Shown here one piece after another: positions 24,201 to 39,200 of a DNA stretch of 64,000 nucleotides. Under the pieces are notes generated by a model. That model did no database searches. It was not told the DNA's origin and saw only the letters and a list, made by a program, of their open reading frames with translations. The position numbers and the translations under genes were made by a program. Position 1 is the stretch's first letter. Each line of letters opens with the position of its first letter. Source of the stretch: Neelides folsomi. Its lineage: Eukaryota; Arthropoda; Collembola; Neelipleona; Neelidae. The stretch lies in the NCBI GenBank assembly GCA_034687125.1, contig JAQGBZ010000089.1, positions 124,001 to 188,000 on the forward strand, written 5' to 3'.

Positions 24201-27200
24201 ATGCAGATTCCTCCTTTTAAACTATTCTTTATTTTCCTATCCCTTAGTCCTATCCTTCCTCCGGGGTTTCTATACATTTTTAAGGAGCCGGGTGACACTC
24301 CCCTGAGATTTATTTTGGTTACCCTAACACGCGAATCAGTTTTTTTTGGTAAATTGTCATCATTATCGTAATATTTTTGATCCAACATGCATCATTTAGG
24401 GATAAAAAGCCCTCGTGTCTTTTGAATAAATTCTTTTCAAGAATGTGAAGAATTGACTTGAATGCTTCGTGAATGATTTATTTAGAACATTGTTTGCTCT
24501 ATTTGCGTCATAGCCGTTTCATTCATTTTCCATTGCTATTTACTTTAATATTTATAAATGAAATAAATAAATAAAACATGTTTCAATCATTACAATTGTA
24601 TTTACCCCGTCCCGGGGCTGTGTATCATCTTTTGTTATGTTAAATATTAATAGACAATTATCTAATAATAAAATGATTCCTAAAATATCAGTTCAGATAC
24701 TATCAGTAGAACTCTTCACTTTATTGGTATTTATGTCGTTGGAATCAAGATTTGATTAAATTGAAAATATTTAAATATTCAGACTAATCATAAAAGTCAA
24801 TAAAATAGTTTTTTATGAAAATAAAAAATATTTTCCTCTAATGGTAAGAATTTCTATCAGAAATATCATATAATCCCAGAATGAATACAAATGCATATCA
24901 TTGGTAAATATAAACTTGGCTATTGTTTGCATTAAAAGATTAGAAGCGAATTCAAATCCCAATTCTCCAGGGAAGGATAGAATGATGAAAAATGCGGAAA
25001 TTGAAAGATATTAAAAGATAAAAAGCGAAAGTACTTTTGATCCTCAATTGGTAAGTTATTTCTTCCGCCTTTCGACTCTTTCCATTGTTTCCATTTTTGT
25101 GCTTCGGCGTCCTTGGGAGTTGGCATGTGTAGTTGCCCTCGTCCGACTTCTTAGTTGAGAAAAACGTGAGATGGGTTTCTCCCGGGGCTGTGTAGATGCT
25201 CCCTTCGGAAACCACCGGCTTTCCTCTGAAGAACCAAGTGGGGCTTTCAGCGCCCCCGCCCTGCCCGATATTGCGGCAAGGGAGTTTGAGCGGAGAACCG
25301 ACGTGGACGACCACAAGACGGGGCTGCCCCACAAGACGCCACTCGACTGAAATCAAGAAAACAAAACAGATTACTCCTCATCTTCTCAAATTCCCTTTGA
25401 GCAACAAAAGACTTAAAGGATTCAGTTTTTTAAAAACTTAATCCGCCCTGATTTATTCCTGTCGTGTTTTATCCTAATTTATTTTACAACACTTTTGACA
25501 AATTAAATATAAGAGATGTTGATAAATAAAGTTTCTGAAAAATAATTTTCATTTTTTAAGGTTTACTGCATAACGTTACCAATAAATTAATCTTTAACAG
25601 TTAGTAAGTAAATATTCTTAAATACGATTACTTATTATAAATTAAATACCAAGAGCTAATGCTACAAATTATTGATGAGAATAATAAAGTTAATTATCTT
25701 AAATTGCCATTTAATTTAAAATATTATTTTGAAAATAAAATATGTTTAGATTCTAATTTCAATAGACTATAGTCTATTTTTTGAAATAAAACCCGAGTTT
25801 GAGCTTTCCACCAAAATTTCCAACGCTACAATTTTCGTTTCAATTGCTACTATTAATTATAGTATAGCTTATATATGCAATTTTATTAAAATAATTCCTT
25901 TAAACCGAATGTGATTTTATTTTGACGTCTCAAATAAATCTACTCAATTCAATCAATATCGCTATCATCGCTGCTGGAATTGTCAGAATCAAATTGAATA
26001 ACAATTGGTTCAATAAAAGCATCGTCCAAATTATCAAGTCTCCAATAGTTAGCCTCTTCTTTCTTGCAATGTATAACTAATTAACTGTAATATTTTAATA
26101 GTATAAAGTAATATTGCTGTTTTTCTTTAAATAAATTAAGAAAGAAAACGAGAATATATATTATAATCTATTTTTTCTCTGCTCGGCTCTGAATTTGAAA
26201 TAACCGCATCTTTTTTTCTAACGTTACCAAATAGAAATCATGTTACATTTGATAATAGTTTGGCAAAATCAAAATTATTTAATATAATTGTTATATGTCA
26301 AAAATTTACCTTTATTATTAATTGACAATTTTATAATTCAACTTTTTAATAATATTTGTATAATAGTTAATGCTTAATCACTAATGCTTGTATTCAAATT
26401 ATGCTTTTAATTGGTTGATATAATAATAAATTACTTTTTGATTAACTATAATCAAATGTAACATTATAAAAAATTTGGCAACGTTAGAAAAAAGATGCGG
26501 TTATTTCAAATTCAGAGCCAAGCAGAGAAAAATAGATTATAGTCGCATTTTGCTTTACTATAGTCAATAATAACAATTGAATCAAAAATTGTAGCATTGG
26601 AAATTTTGGTGGGAAGCTCAAACTCGGGTTTTATTTCAAAAAATAGACTATAATTGAGAAAACTTGAAAATAAATAAATTTTTACCAAGAGGAGGAGGTG
26701 AAAGTGCAACTTGGGAAGAAGGACCGCTTTCGCCCACTTTGTTTGTAGCAGTGACCCAAAATATATGTTTGTTACTTCGAAGCTCGAGACCAGTTTCAAG
26801 AAATGATTCAGAGTCTACTTGGACGGTTCTTTTAATTTCATACGATTCACTTCGCTCCACAACTCTGGAAAACAAAGACAAGAATGAAATACTAAATAAC
26901 TCAAATAACAATGGAACATTCTTACCATACGAGTATAGCTAATACTGTACATAGTGCATATATTATTCTAGAGAATTACTAAAGTCTCTGTAGGTATGAA
27001 TATAAATTGTTAATACAGTATGGTATGAATATATTGTAGTGAAGTATCTGTATATAAGGTGTAAGTTACTTATAACAATATATTGGACATTAAAAGTTCG
27101 GAGGAGTTCACCTGTAATAAATCGTGAAGTAAGTAATGATCCCGCCAGGGCGGAGGGGCGGAAGCCAATTGAGATAAACGGAGCTCTCAGTGTTTGTAAA

Positions 27201-30200
27201 AGCATTGAGATTTATCGGCGGGCTGGGGAGATCATCCGGCGTTTTGCAGTACCCGATGAGCCAGTCAGAATTTTCTCCTCCTGACCCGGCGGCCGAGATG
27301 AAGAAGCTGTAATTGGTGCTCGGCTCAAGTTCGTTGATGACCGCAGTCAGACCGAAAGTCTCGTGAGTGATGCTTAACCCTGCGAACAACCCATGCTATT
27401 AATCTTTAAATCCCCATAAATATCAATTTGAATACCTTCTTGAATATTTGGAAAGTAGGTTATTTTGTAAGAGTTGATGATCCCGTTGGTTTTACCCGGC
27501 GGTTCCCAATTCAGTTGGAGACTGTTGAATGAAAGGGAGGAACAGTGAAAGTTCTGGGGAGGTCCTTCAGGTACTGTCAATTATAATGATTAAATATTTA
27601 AACATTCAATTATTTACATAAATAATTAAAATATAAAAATCAAATTATGATTAAAATTGTTTAAAAAATTAAAATAAAATGATTAAATAAATAATTATAA
27701 GTAACAAATCAATATTTATAGGTTGCGTCACCAATCTTTTGTACTTACAATTAGTAATGTTAATTAGAGCTTGTGGAAAAAATATTTTGTACCGTTTTGT
27801 GAAGTTCTTGCAAATAATACTTGGGAGCCTGGCCCAGCACCTGCGACATTCAATCCACTTACTTGGACCTCGTACTTTGTGAAAGGGCTGAGGCCATGTA
27901 TGACGTAGTGGCAACAGAACATCTTGTGGTGGTGATGCTGCCATGTGCCGCTGCTTTCGTTCAGAATGTTCGCTTCGGCCTTTACCAGCCCTCCAATTGG
28001 CACGACGAGGTCGCGGCTGTCGCCAGGGCTGGAATGACAAACAAATTGAGAGAAAATCGAGAAAAGATTTCAGGCTCACTGGCTCCAGAGGAGAACTCGG
28101 TAGGCCAAGATGTGGCCGTGAGACATTTCAGGAGGGATGGGATTCCAGGAAACGATTAAACCTCCGTCTTCCCGAAGCATCACTTCCACCTTTTATACAA
28201 AACACAATTTAATTCATATACCTACAAACTTGCTAAAAGTATTAATTACAGATATTAATACTCAAGAGTGAATACCTTAACTGATTCAAATGGATTATAA
28301 TAAAATTTAATTTCACAAAATATTATGGTAAATGTAAGATCGGCCAACTGACTTTAAGTGTTTTAACCCATCTTTTCCTAAAGTTAAAATGAATTTATAA
28401 TTCAATTCAAATCCATAAAACAATACTCAAATATATATTCTATAACAGAGATATTTAATATTTATGTTGTAGATTGCATGCATAAATACTTTTGGTAAGT
28501 ATAAGTGTTATAAGTTAAACATTGATATTTGGATACGTATAGGCCTAAATATTTGAACATTCTTTCGCGTCTTTTTAAGCTATTTATTTGACAGTTGACA
28601 TTGTAATGAAGCGTACGTTTGACGGGGCCATGGATGGCGGAGTGCTCATCGTTTTGATGAATAGTTCTCTGGACGGGAGTCCGGAACCGGCTGAATTAAC
28701 TGCTGTCACTCGAATGGAGTAGTTCATGGCCGGAGACAAATTCTCCAATAGGAGTTGATGGCGATCCCCAGAGACTTCTCGCTTCTGATTTGTAAACTCA
28801 CTCTGCTCGTCCGCAAAGCTAAATTCGACATGGTAGAGAAGAATCGGGTTTAAGGTCGGATGGCGATTTGTTGCAGGAGGCTCAGGTGGCTTCCATTCCA
28901 ATAAAATCTTCTTTGCCTCGATTTTCACCGCCTTCAAATCTCTCGGCGACCCCGGTTGAACTATACGAAGGACAAAGTGATTTTTTAAAGTCTCATGCTT
29001 AAAACCCATTTCTGACATTGAGAGATCTTACCTTCAACCCATAAAATATAAGCTTGAGAATTTTTCCCAAGATGATTTGAAGCTGTGCATTGATACTGTT
29101 AAAAAGATAAGGACCCGTTTAATATTTGTCATTTTTTCAGATTATTTATTTAAGAGCTTACTGTGCCTGAATCTCCAGAAGACAAATCTTTGAGAAAAAG
29201 AGTTGTCTTTGTTCGTTTGCCAATTCTTTCTTCAGTTGTGTGAATTCTAAATTGAAATTTAAAAAATTGAAATGCTTTTTATGGAGAAAAATTCATAAAA
29301 TAAGTTTTTAGTCATTACATCTTGACAAAAAAGGACATAATAAATCTAAACAATCTAAAAGGTTAAAATGATAATAGAAAAATTTTAATTAAAAATACCT
29401 GTTGGCGGCGACATTTGAAAAAACCGTTGTGCCCTTTGACCAAACGACAGAAAGTGGGAAATCTCCGATGACCTCACAGATCACTTCGTGCCCTTTCCCT
29501 TGACTCACAGATTGCCCGTCAAAGTTGCTGATGAAATATGGCGGCACTAAAATTCAAAAAGTGTCCAAAGTCCAAACTTCTTCATGATTTATTATTATTA
29601 ATTCAAAATGTCTTTTCTTCACTCTTTACCTTGGACCAAAAGTTGGATTGCTTTTGACTCCCCAGATCCAATTCCATTGTCGAGTTTGCACATGATTTGC
29701 CCCTCATGTTCCTCTTGAGCGTCCAAAATGAGCAAAGACCCATTAGAGAAAAACTGAACATTTGAAGATGGCCAGATATTTTCAATTGGTCGCCATTTAC
29801 TCTCAAATTGGACTGGTTCTATAAAGATTAAAAATTAATCTCTGCCCTTCCTTCCCACCCGACATTTCTTACCCAATGATTTAATGAACCAAGTGGCGGA
29901 GGGGGATGGGACGCCGTAGCCGACGCAATTTATCATGGCTTCACTCCCCCGAGTCACATTATGATCTTGCGGTTCTTCAACCCATCGTGGCCCAACTACA
30001 TTACATACAAAAATAACCTTTTTCAACTCTGAAAATTACATACAAGAGATTTTTGGAAGACTTGGTGTGAGGCAATTGAAGACAAAAAATAAAAATATAA
30101 AAGGCGCGTGGAACAATCGATGCAAAAAGGCGAAGAAAAGATTTTTCCCATTGTGTGAGAAAAGTGAGTGAAAACATTAAAATGCAAAATACCAAAAAGA

Positions 30201-33200
30201 GTATAGTTTATATGATGTACATGGAGGTTGTATCAAGTTGTTTAGCAAATGGAATGGGCGGGCGTGGATGGGAATATGTGCAAAATGACATAATACTCCA
30301 TTCCATTCCCCACATACTTACAGTATAAATGATGTCGCAAAAATGTGAGTTTCGTTCGTTAAAGCTTGAGAATTCGTTCCAAAAGGTCTACTGGTACAAG
30401 AAGATACATAAACTTGTTAAAAAATAAAAGTTGACAAAATGGTAAAAATCCCGCGAGACCCAATTTTTTGGCATGCAAAACTGGTTGGAGAAAGAAGTGT
30501 GTAAATGGACTTTTTCGCTTCACTTGAAAGCCCAAAGTCAATTTTCCGATTGATTTATTCCTTTTCCGATTTCTCGACCCTCAACTGTTGACTGAAAATT
30601 AGAACGTGTAAATTGCCTTTAAAAATCTTTTTTCAAAAACCTTCTTAAAAATCCTCCTTGACTCGGGTGACTCACATTCAAAATAAGTCAAAATTCAAAA
30701 TTTCCCAGAAACCAAAAGTTTTACCAAACGATGTTGGAATACTGATTAATTTTTCTTAAAATTTTAATATGAAAAATTTATAAAAATTCTATAAACGGTT
30801 TTTTATTCTCCCAAATATTAAATTTTCGTTTTTGTGTTTTTCCATTTTGAAATTGTGATTTGTTGTGTGTAATATGCCTTACCCTGAACGACCAATTTGG
30901 ATGAAAAAGAGGCAATTCGTGATGCAGGGCTGGAAGTAACACGACATTTGTAATTGCCTGAGTGTTTCGAAGTCAACTTTGAAATTCGGAGGATTGTTGA
31001 GAAAGAGTCGAGGGGTGAAATCTCCATATGATCAAGTAGCGACTGAGGACCGAGGGCTTTCCCGTCTTTGAACCACGTAATTGTGAGCGGCAATTCCCCC
31101 ACCGAGAGCCCGCAAATCACCCTCGTCATCCCACCCTCCCGAAGGTCTTGTTGGAATGCAAAAGGCTCAATCTTAGGCGCAACTAGAAATCACAAGAGAA
31201 GCCTCGAATAAAAGCAAACAACAAAACAAAACGTTCCGTTAAGTGCAGCAGTCGGCTCGGAAGCAAAATGACAAAAATTATCAAAATGCTAATGAAAAAT
31301 GATTAGCTAAAAAAATTAATTAACCAAAAATTGATTGAGACAAAAAAGTATAAAAAAGTGAAGGTGCGAGACAAAAATTCATTCTCAACCTCACATTAAC
31401 ACAAAAAAGTGGTGGTTTGGTTAGTTGGAAAATGTTCAAAAATGTATTAAAAATCTCTTCTACCCATCACAGTGAGCTCGTGGGACATTGCAAGAGTTCC
31501 CGCTGAACTTTTCCCCGTACAGGTGTACTTTGCGGAATGTTCGGCCCTCGCGGCCGCAATGCTCAACAGAGACGTAAACCTGTCTGTGTCGACGACTGTG
31601 TAGGAACCTTCGACCCATGAGGGAACGACGGACCATTTGAGCTCCACTGGAGGGTCGCCGGAGTTGAGTGAACAAACTATTGTGACTCTATCTCCCTCTA
31701 ATACTTTACTCGCGGCGGGGAAGAGAGTCATTCGAAGTGGAGCTGAATCAAAAACCCGCAAAATGCCAATTAAAAATTTTCCAAAATTCAAAATTATTAC
31801 ACAAAAGTGATTATTTTAAATATAGATACAAAACTCCTTCATTCGTTTGTCAACTAAAAATCTTAAAAACATCTCTTTGATCTGTTATACAAAAATATCA
31901 ATTATGATATTAGATAAAGTATTCAGATAAAATTATCCAAATTCCAAACTTTCATAAAGATTATTTCAAAATGTTTAGGCATAAAATTATTTAAAATGGT
32001 TAAATACATCTCAAATTGAGAAAAACAATAAATTATATTTTTTTAATTAATAAGTATAAATAACATTTTCTAAATTGACATTGCATATTTTCTTAAAATG
32101 TCAAAATTCAGAGATTTGCATGATTTGCATAATTTAATGCATATTTCAATCAAATCCCAATTATCAATGTATAATATAAAATTAATATTTTGATTAAGTT
32201 AAAATTATTCTGTAAGGCTAATTGAATTGAATTGAATTATCTCTTGACTGCTTCATCCTGCCGTCTTTTAAACACTCACCCACAACGTTAATTTGAATAT
32301 CTCTCCTGGCAGTTCTTCCTTGGGAATCCCAAGCAGAACAAGAATAAGCTCCAGCGTCGGCTTTTTCCACAGAGCTAAAGCTTAAGGTTCCATTAGACAA
32401 AACCCGTTGTCTCGCGTTGAGCGGAATCTTTTGATTTTCTATTAAATCATCAAGTTCACTCTTCAGGTCGGTTCGAGTAATTGAATTTAAATTAAATTCT
32501 CTCCATATAAGTACATTAATCTCTCCCTTTTATTTATACATGATGTCTTACCTTTTTGCCAGCCAATTCCAGCTATAGGGAAACCCGCAACAGGGCAAAT
32601 TATGTTAAGCGGCTCACCGCTAATTCCAAGGACGGGAGGAACGATCCTGATCCACGGCCCACCTATTCACAAATTCATTAATTGAAAGACACATTATTAA
32701 TCCTCTTGAGAAATTGGGGCCAGAACTTCCTTTATTATAAGTATATCGAACACTTCTTCATAAATATAACTACGTATAACTATTATTCCTAATCTCAATG
32801 TATTAAATTATTAAGTATATCACATTAAAGTTTCCAAAATGAGTAATGAATGAGGTAAGGTGAAAGCATTAGCCATTCATGATATCATTATGTGGTTAAG
32901 AATTGAATGATCTTTAATTTTAATTAGGGGATAAGTCCATTGTTTCAACATTAAGCTCATTTGAGCCCAAAGGAGTTCATTCAACCCACGTGACATTTCC
33001 TATTATCATTGTGGTAAAATATTATATTAATAATCTCTCACAATGAATCATTGTCGGTTCGACAGTTAAATTACACTTTTGAAAGGTCTGAGAAGGTTCA
33101 AAGGTGAAGGGAGATTATTAGAAGGCCTATTGATGGAATTTACCGTAGATGTTGAGCCGTGCCGAGTGAGTGATGAGCCCCGCCCTGGAACTGGCTTTGC

Positions 33201-36200
33201 AACTGTAAAACCCCCCGTCTTCTGCCCGGGTTCCGGTGATATTGAGAAAGCTCACGAGGTCACCGTGGGAGGTCACGTAATCTCCAATCAAAATCCTGGA
33301 GAGGGATAATGAGAAAGGGCTCATCAAACCATTAATAATCATTTCCCCGAAATTCTTCGATTTCTCCGATTTCCGGTGAAAGTCTGGAGAAAGTCGGTGA
33401 AAATTGCTTTCTTCGAGTTTTAAGAATACCGCGGGTCGTTTGGCGGTGGGAAGCCGTCGAGAGCCCAATTGACGGAAGGAGTTGGAAATCCGGCCATGAT
33501 GCATTTGAGAGACACTGAAGGGCCTGGAGCCAAAGTTTGCTCAATAAACCCATAAATGAGTTTAGGCTGAGCATCTGAGGAATGAGAGGAAGAGATCAAA
33601 AAGAGTTCTGGGGAATTAATGAAAAAGTAATTTGTGGCAAATGAGTCTTTCTTACCAGCAAGGATGAGACGGACAGCCGTTTGGATCGAGTCGCGCTTAT
33701 TCTTCCCAATGCACTGGTAAATCCCTTGATCTTCTCTTTGCACTTGGGAAATCTACAGAGATTTCAAAAATTTCTCCACATCATTACACTTACTCACAAA
33801 AGATATTAGATATGTTCTTCATATTACGAATCTTGATCATAAAGAACAGAATAAAGGAACATTCTTTGAGACATTCTTTTGAACATTCCTTTAATAACTT
33901 TAATATCCGCCTTCAAGATCTTTTAATATTTCTACAGAGCCTGTATCTGTAGTTCTGTAGAATTTTCCTATATAATAAGTATATCTAGATATTAAATAGA
34001 ATTTCACCTGAAGAACGTTGTTAGAAAAGAGGCGAATTCTTCCAGACGGGTTTATCAAATTTGCATCTTTGTACCAACTAATGGTTGTGTCTGGGCCCGA
34101 GCCGGGAGAAATTGAACACACAAGCTCGGTAGTGGCCCCAATGGGGGTCTTCTGAGGGCTGAGAGACATTTTGATTTTAAGCGGCTCAAAGACTCTCACT
34201 TGGAATTCAATTAAGGAGAAATCCTCGTCGCTGCAGCGGTAGTGTCCGGAATCTTCACGCCTAGCCCGCTCTATGAGAAGCGTCGCTCCAATTTCCTTCA
34301 AACTTTTTGACGACCCGACTTTCATCCACGAATTCCCCACAAACTTTTCCCATCTACAAGCCCCGATTACATTCCATTAATGTTTTCCCTTCCGAAGGTT
34401 CGCTTGGAGGAGAAAAGGAAAATAGAATTTAAACCTCCATAATTTTCCCTTTGTTTACTTTTCCCAACTCTTATTTCAGTCTCAAGTGGGTTGATTAATG
34501 AGTGAAGAAAACCCTTTTCCCAAAAGCCCACATTAAATACATTAAATACAAAACCCGTTTCAAGGTACTAAAAGAGAATCGGCTAATGTTTCACCGGGTT
34601 TTCCTTTTAATAAAAGAATAAGATGTAAAGTGGAGAATAATACGGGGATGGGTTTTACTATAATAAATAGATAGGATGGAGTGAAAGTGATATCATGGGA
34701 ATAGGCATTAATATGAAGTATGGAGGTAAACAAATGGGTGGAAGAATTCTCCTCCTCATGAACACCATTATGAATTCCTAATGACCTGACCTTAATGAAG
34801 AAGGAAGAGATGAGGTAGAAGTGGGAATTAAAATTCCGTCACCCAAACAATGGAGAACGATCGGATCCCCTTCACGGGACACAATTGGGTCTGGGAAGAT
34901 TCTTGGCCCGAGTCCAAACCCACCTTTCGACTCACCATCTGAAATAACATAAAATGTTTTTTTGAACTTTTATTTGGCTTCTTTTCTGCATGAATTGTTC
35001 ACCTGTGATTTTTATAAAGATGTTTTACAATGCTTAGAAAATTTATAAGATAAACTTTAAATCAATATATTTTGGAATAATTGAATAGCTAGGTAAGAAT
35101 ATCATACATTTTCTTCATGTAAAATATGAGAACTTATTAAATCTGTTACGTAAAAAATAAAAACATTTCTTATAATAAAAACGGTATAAAATTGAAATTT
35201 TTACATAAAAAAGCTAGTTGTAATATGAGCATAACCGGTAGTTTTGTAAAATACGATATCTTTCATCATAATAAAAGTCCATGTGGGGTTTCTTTTGTAT
35301 GAAAAGGAAATGGAGAATTCCATTCTGCTCAATTCGTGTCTCCGCTTAAAATTTCCAGCTAAGCTTTGTTATTTAGTTAAAAGAGAAAACTTTTCCTTTC
35401 CTATTCTCTTCATGGAATTCTACTTAAAGTGGAGAAAAGGTGATTTCATTTCAATCTCCCGGATTTCGACAAAAGTCAATAAAGAAGGAGTGAGGTGAAT
35501 GGACGGTGAGACCTTTTAAGCAACCTTATAGTATACCAAATACCCATCAACTCTTTATATAGGCTCAATTCAATATCTCACCTCGTGTAGCACTGCGTAA
35601 CTACTTTAGATAGATAGATATAAGGGATCGAGTTAGGAAATATGTAGGTAATAAAAGTGTAAAGAAATGGGGAAGAAAACGGTTGAGGAAATAGGTAAGA
35701 AAAAGTGTAAGGAAATATTATAAGAAAAAAGAGTAAAAAAATGATTCGAAAACGGGGTGAGGAAAAAGGTTGAGAAAATGAAGAGGAGATTGTGAGTAAA
35801 ATGATGAAGAGTATCATTTGTCATTGGAGTGTCAAATGATTTTCATTCCATGCGGCTCTGTTTCCACCCGATAAAATTCTTATTGAATCTCCCTGGTCCT
35901 CCCAAGGGCCAGATAAGAAATTAGATTGGAGAGAAAATCTTCCGGAAACAAACCTGATGGTGAGAGGATGAAGGAAGAACTCGCCACTTCTTCGGCCGTC
36001 AACTTATGACGCGTCATACAAATAAATTTTGATCCAGCGTCTGGTTCGAGGCGTAAACGATCTATGATGAGATCCCCATTAGGGAGCATATGTTCCCTCT
36101 CCGTCTCGCGCGAATTACCTTTGGAGGAGTAAATGAGAAGATTATGAACGCTTTCCTGTCTAACACATTTAGTTCATCCTTCTTTACCTTCTCCCTAGCT

Positions 36201-39200
36201 AAGGAAGAACTGTACATGGGATGGGTGTTGGGGAAACCACTCCGGGAAACTACTTAACTTAATCTAAAGTTAATCTTGTTGGGAATGGGAGTAAATCACC
36301 TCACGCGCACGTGGTGAGAAAGGACCGTCTACACAAACTAATTTACTCACGCTCCCGGGTGTTTCAGAACATTTTTTGAGAGGAGCTTCGGGAGAAGTGA
36401 AATCAAACTCGGAAACTTTCACCGGGTTTTAAAGATTGGGGAAGAGTGGAGGGAATGAATGTGTGGGGAATTACCAGTGGAGAAAGATCCGAATCGGGGC
36501 TTTGTAAGAACCTGTTGGTCTCGCTTCCAACCCACGACTTCAACATACTCCCCCATGGTCGAGTCAATCTCACATTTAAGAACCAGCGGATTTCCATTCC
36601 TTGCAACTGATGGAACAGTTCGGATTGAAGCTGACCATTTCTGAACAATTACTAAAATACAAAAGAGGATTGCATTGTTAATATTTAGTTATATAATTTT
36701 GTTAGGTATTTACTTATCATTATCTTATGTAAAACTTACATTTAGATCCTTTATGGATTTATTGGGTTATATTGAATCAAAGTTGTTACTTACCAGCTCT
36801 TATTTGAACATCTCTTGACCTTTTGGCACCCAAAGAATTTTCAACAATGCACCGATGTGAAGTTAAATGAATGTCCTATTAAAAAATATAACCGTTCTAT
36901 GATTATTAAATTAAAATTAAAGTAGAATAATTAATTTTCGAAAATGGAATTAAGTCGAATATTAATTGCTTTAATTAAAGAAATAAAAATTGATTTTAGT
37001 ATTTTATTAACAGATCTGTTAGATGAATTCTTCAATAACTCAATTTTGAAAACAACCACAATATTTAATATAAACATTTAAGATATTTACTTGTATGGTA
37101 TATGAAAATAAAGCGCAAGTACAGGGTGGGCCATAAGTATCTTTCTTTTCTAAATAAACAATCCAATAAAAAAGAAAGATGCTTATAGCCACCCTGTATA
37201 ATACATCAGTAGAGCTAGAATCAATTGAATTATCTGTATAAATCGAATTCACTGACTTGTCTGAAAGCATCAGGAGAGAACGGATGGAGCCAGAGAGTTC
37301 CGTTGTCAAATATTGTCCTTAAATTGGGTACATTTGATAAGGTTGAGAAAGATTGGGTTCCTCCTTGCCAAACGACCCGCCCCGTCCCTTCGCACCTTGA
37401 AAGAAAGTGACGTGGTTTATCATTATTCATCTCACTGACACCCACGTCGAAAAAAGGGGCCCATAGCATGGGAATCTACTTACCCAATTCCAACTCCTAG
37501 TTTATTCAGGAAGTCGACTCGCATGGGCGGTTCGAGAGTGAAATTCGGCTCCTCGACCTCTTTCTCCATTCCTGCAAGGAACTCAATTTCCTTAAAATTG
37601 AACATTAATGGTGATAATGGGAAGGGTTTTTAAAAATTACATTCGCTCCCCCATTCTAATATCCGCTCCTTAACAAGTTATCTCCAAATTTCATGTAAAT
37701 CATTGGACCTCGGAGTTCATTAAACATTTTCCCGACATCGGAAGACATCGAGCGAAATAAATCGGCTAAAGATCAGTTAACCAGCGACCAACTCGTGTTC
37801 TTAGGAATAAAGTTTGTTAAATATTCCTCTCGTGACATCCAATTGCCTTTTAAAATAAAAGCCTCTTGGTCCAACTCCGAAACTCGGAAGATTTATTGAC
37901 CCAGGGATAAATATTCTCTTTAATATATTCAACCTTTGAGCCTTCCCTCCTTGGATCTTCCCGGAAGACTTTTCCTTTAAGATTCTCCCCGATTCTTCCC
38001 TGGAGTTAATCCAAATTTTAAGAACCAAACTTCCGGCGACAAATCTTCAATGAAAAAGCGCCATTAAAGATCTTACTTTAACCGACTTTCACTTCCTTTA
38101 CCTTTCCATTCCCACCCAAAAACATTATAAAGGAGCTAAAATGAGTGCACCAGCAAGTCAAGTTTAAAAAACCGAAACATAAATTATCCGAATTTCTACA
38201 ATAAGCCATTTCGGGTATTTGGTTCGGTTTATTACCTTAAGTATAAATAAAGTACCAGCCCCGCACTTTTCCAGAGTCATTACCATTATCATTACAAGGA
38301 GGTGGGCGAGTTTTCTTTTCCAAGAGAGCTTTTGCTCTTTTGAGAAATTTTCACAGTTTTAACCCTTTTACACTCCCCCTCAAGAGAGATTTATGTCCTA
38401 AGCCAGAGAGCACTGGGTGGTACGAAAGTTTGAAGTCTTCCCCAAAAAACTTATTTTCCTCCGCCCTAACTGATTTTTATGCTCCAACTCTACAATTTTT
38501 GTTTGGTGCTCAAATCGCTTCAACCTTTTCAAACCTCTCAAACATTCCCAAACACGACCAAACATAGGTCAAATACATAACATAGCCATCTAACATATTT
38601 CCAACACGGGTTTCCCGATGTTCTCAAATTCCTCTAGCGGCTTCTCAATTGCTTTCAAACAATTGAGAGGAGAAAAAACTTTGAAGTGGAGATATTGAAG
38701 AAAATAGAAAAATGAAGAAAGGAATCAGAGAGTGTAATTGGAGATAGAAACCTCGGAGTTTTGGGTTTGGGGGCCTTTGGTTCGGGACAAAGGGCGTATG
38801 TTTTCTCCAATGAAATGGAATTATAGATGAATGGGTCGAAATGGAAGGAGCGGAGGAAGTCTGTTAATATCCTTCAGTGGTCATTCAACCACAGCGAACC
38901 GTTTCCTTTCCACACCAAACTTTGGTCCTCAATCTTCCCCTTGTAGATTCCACTTCATGATTCGACATCTCCAAAGACCCATGTACAAAAAGAGAACCCC
39001 ACAGTACAAAAAGCTAAGAGAGCCCAAGAGAGAATCTCCACAGATCCGCAGAGTCCAACAAACCAAAAGAGACAAGAATCAGAGTCTTTGAGCTCAACCG
39101 TAGACTGGAAAATGAAAGAGACTTTCCCAACTTTCTCCCGAGTAACTCTTCCTCAACTCCCGGGTATTTGGAGTGGTGGTTAGGTAAGGATAGGCCTTTT

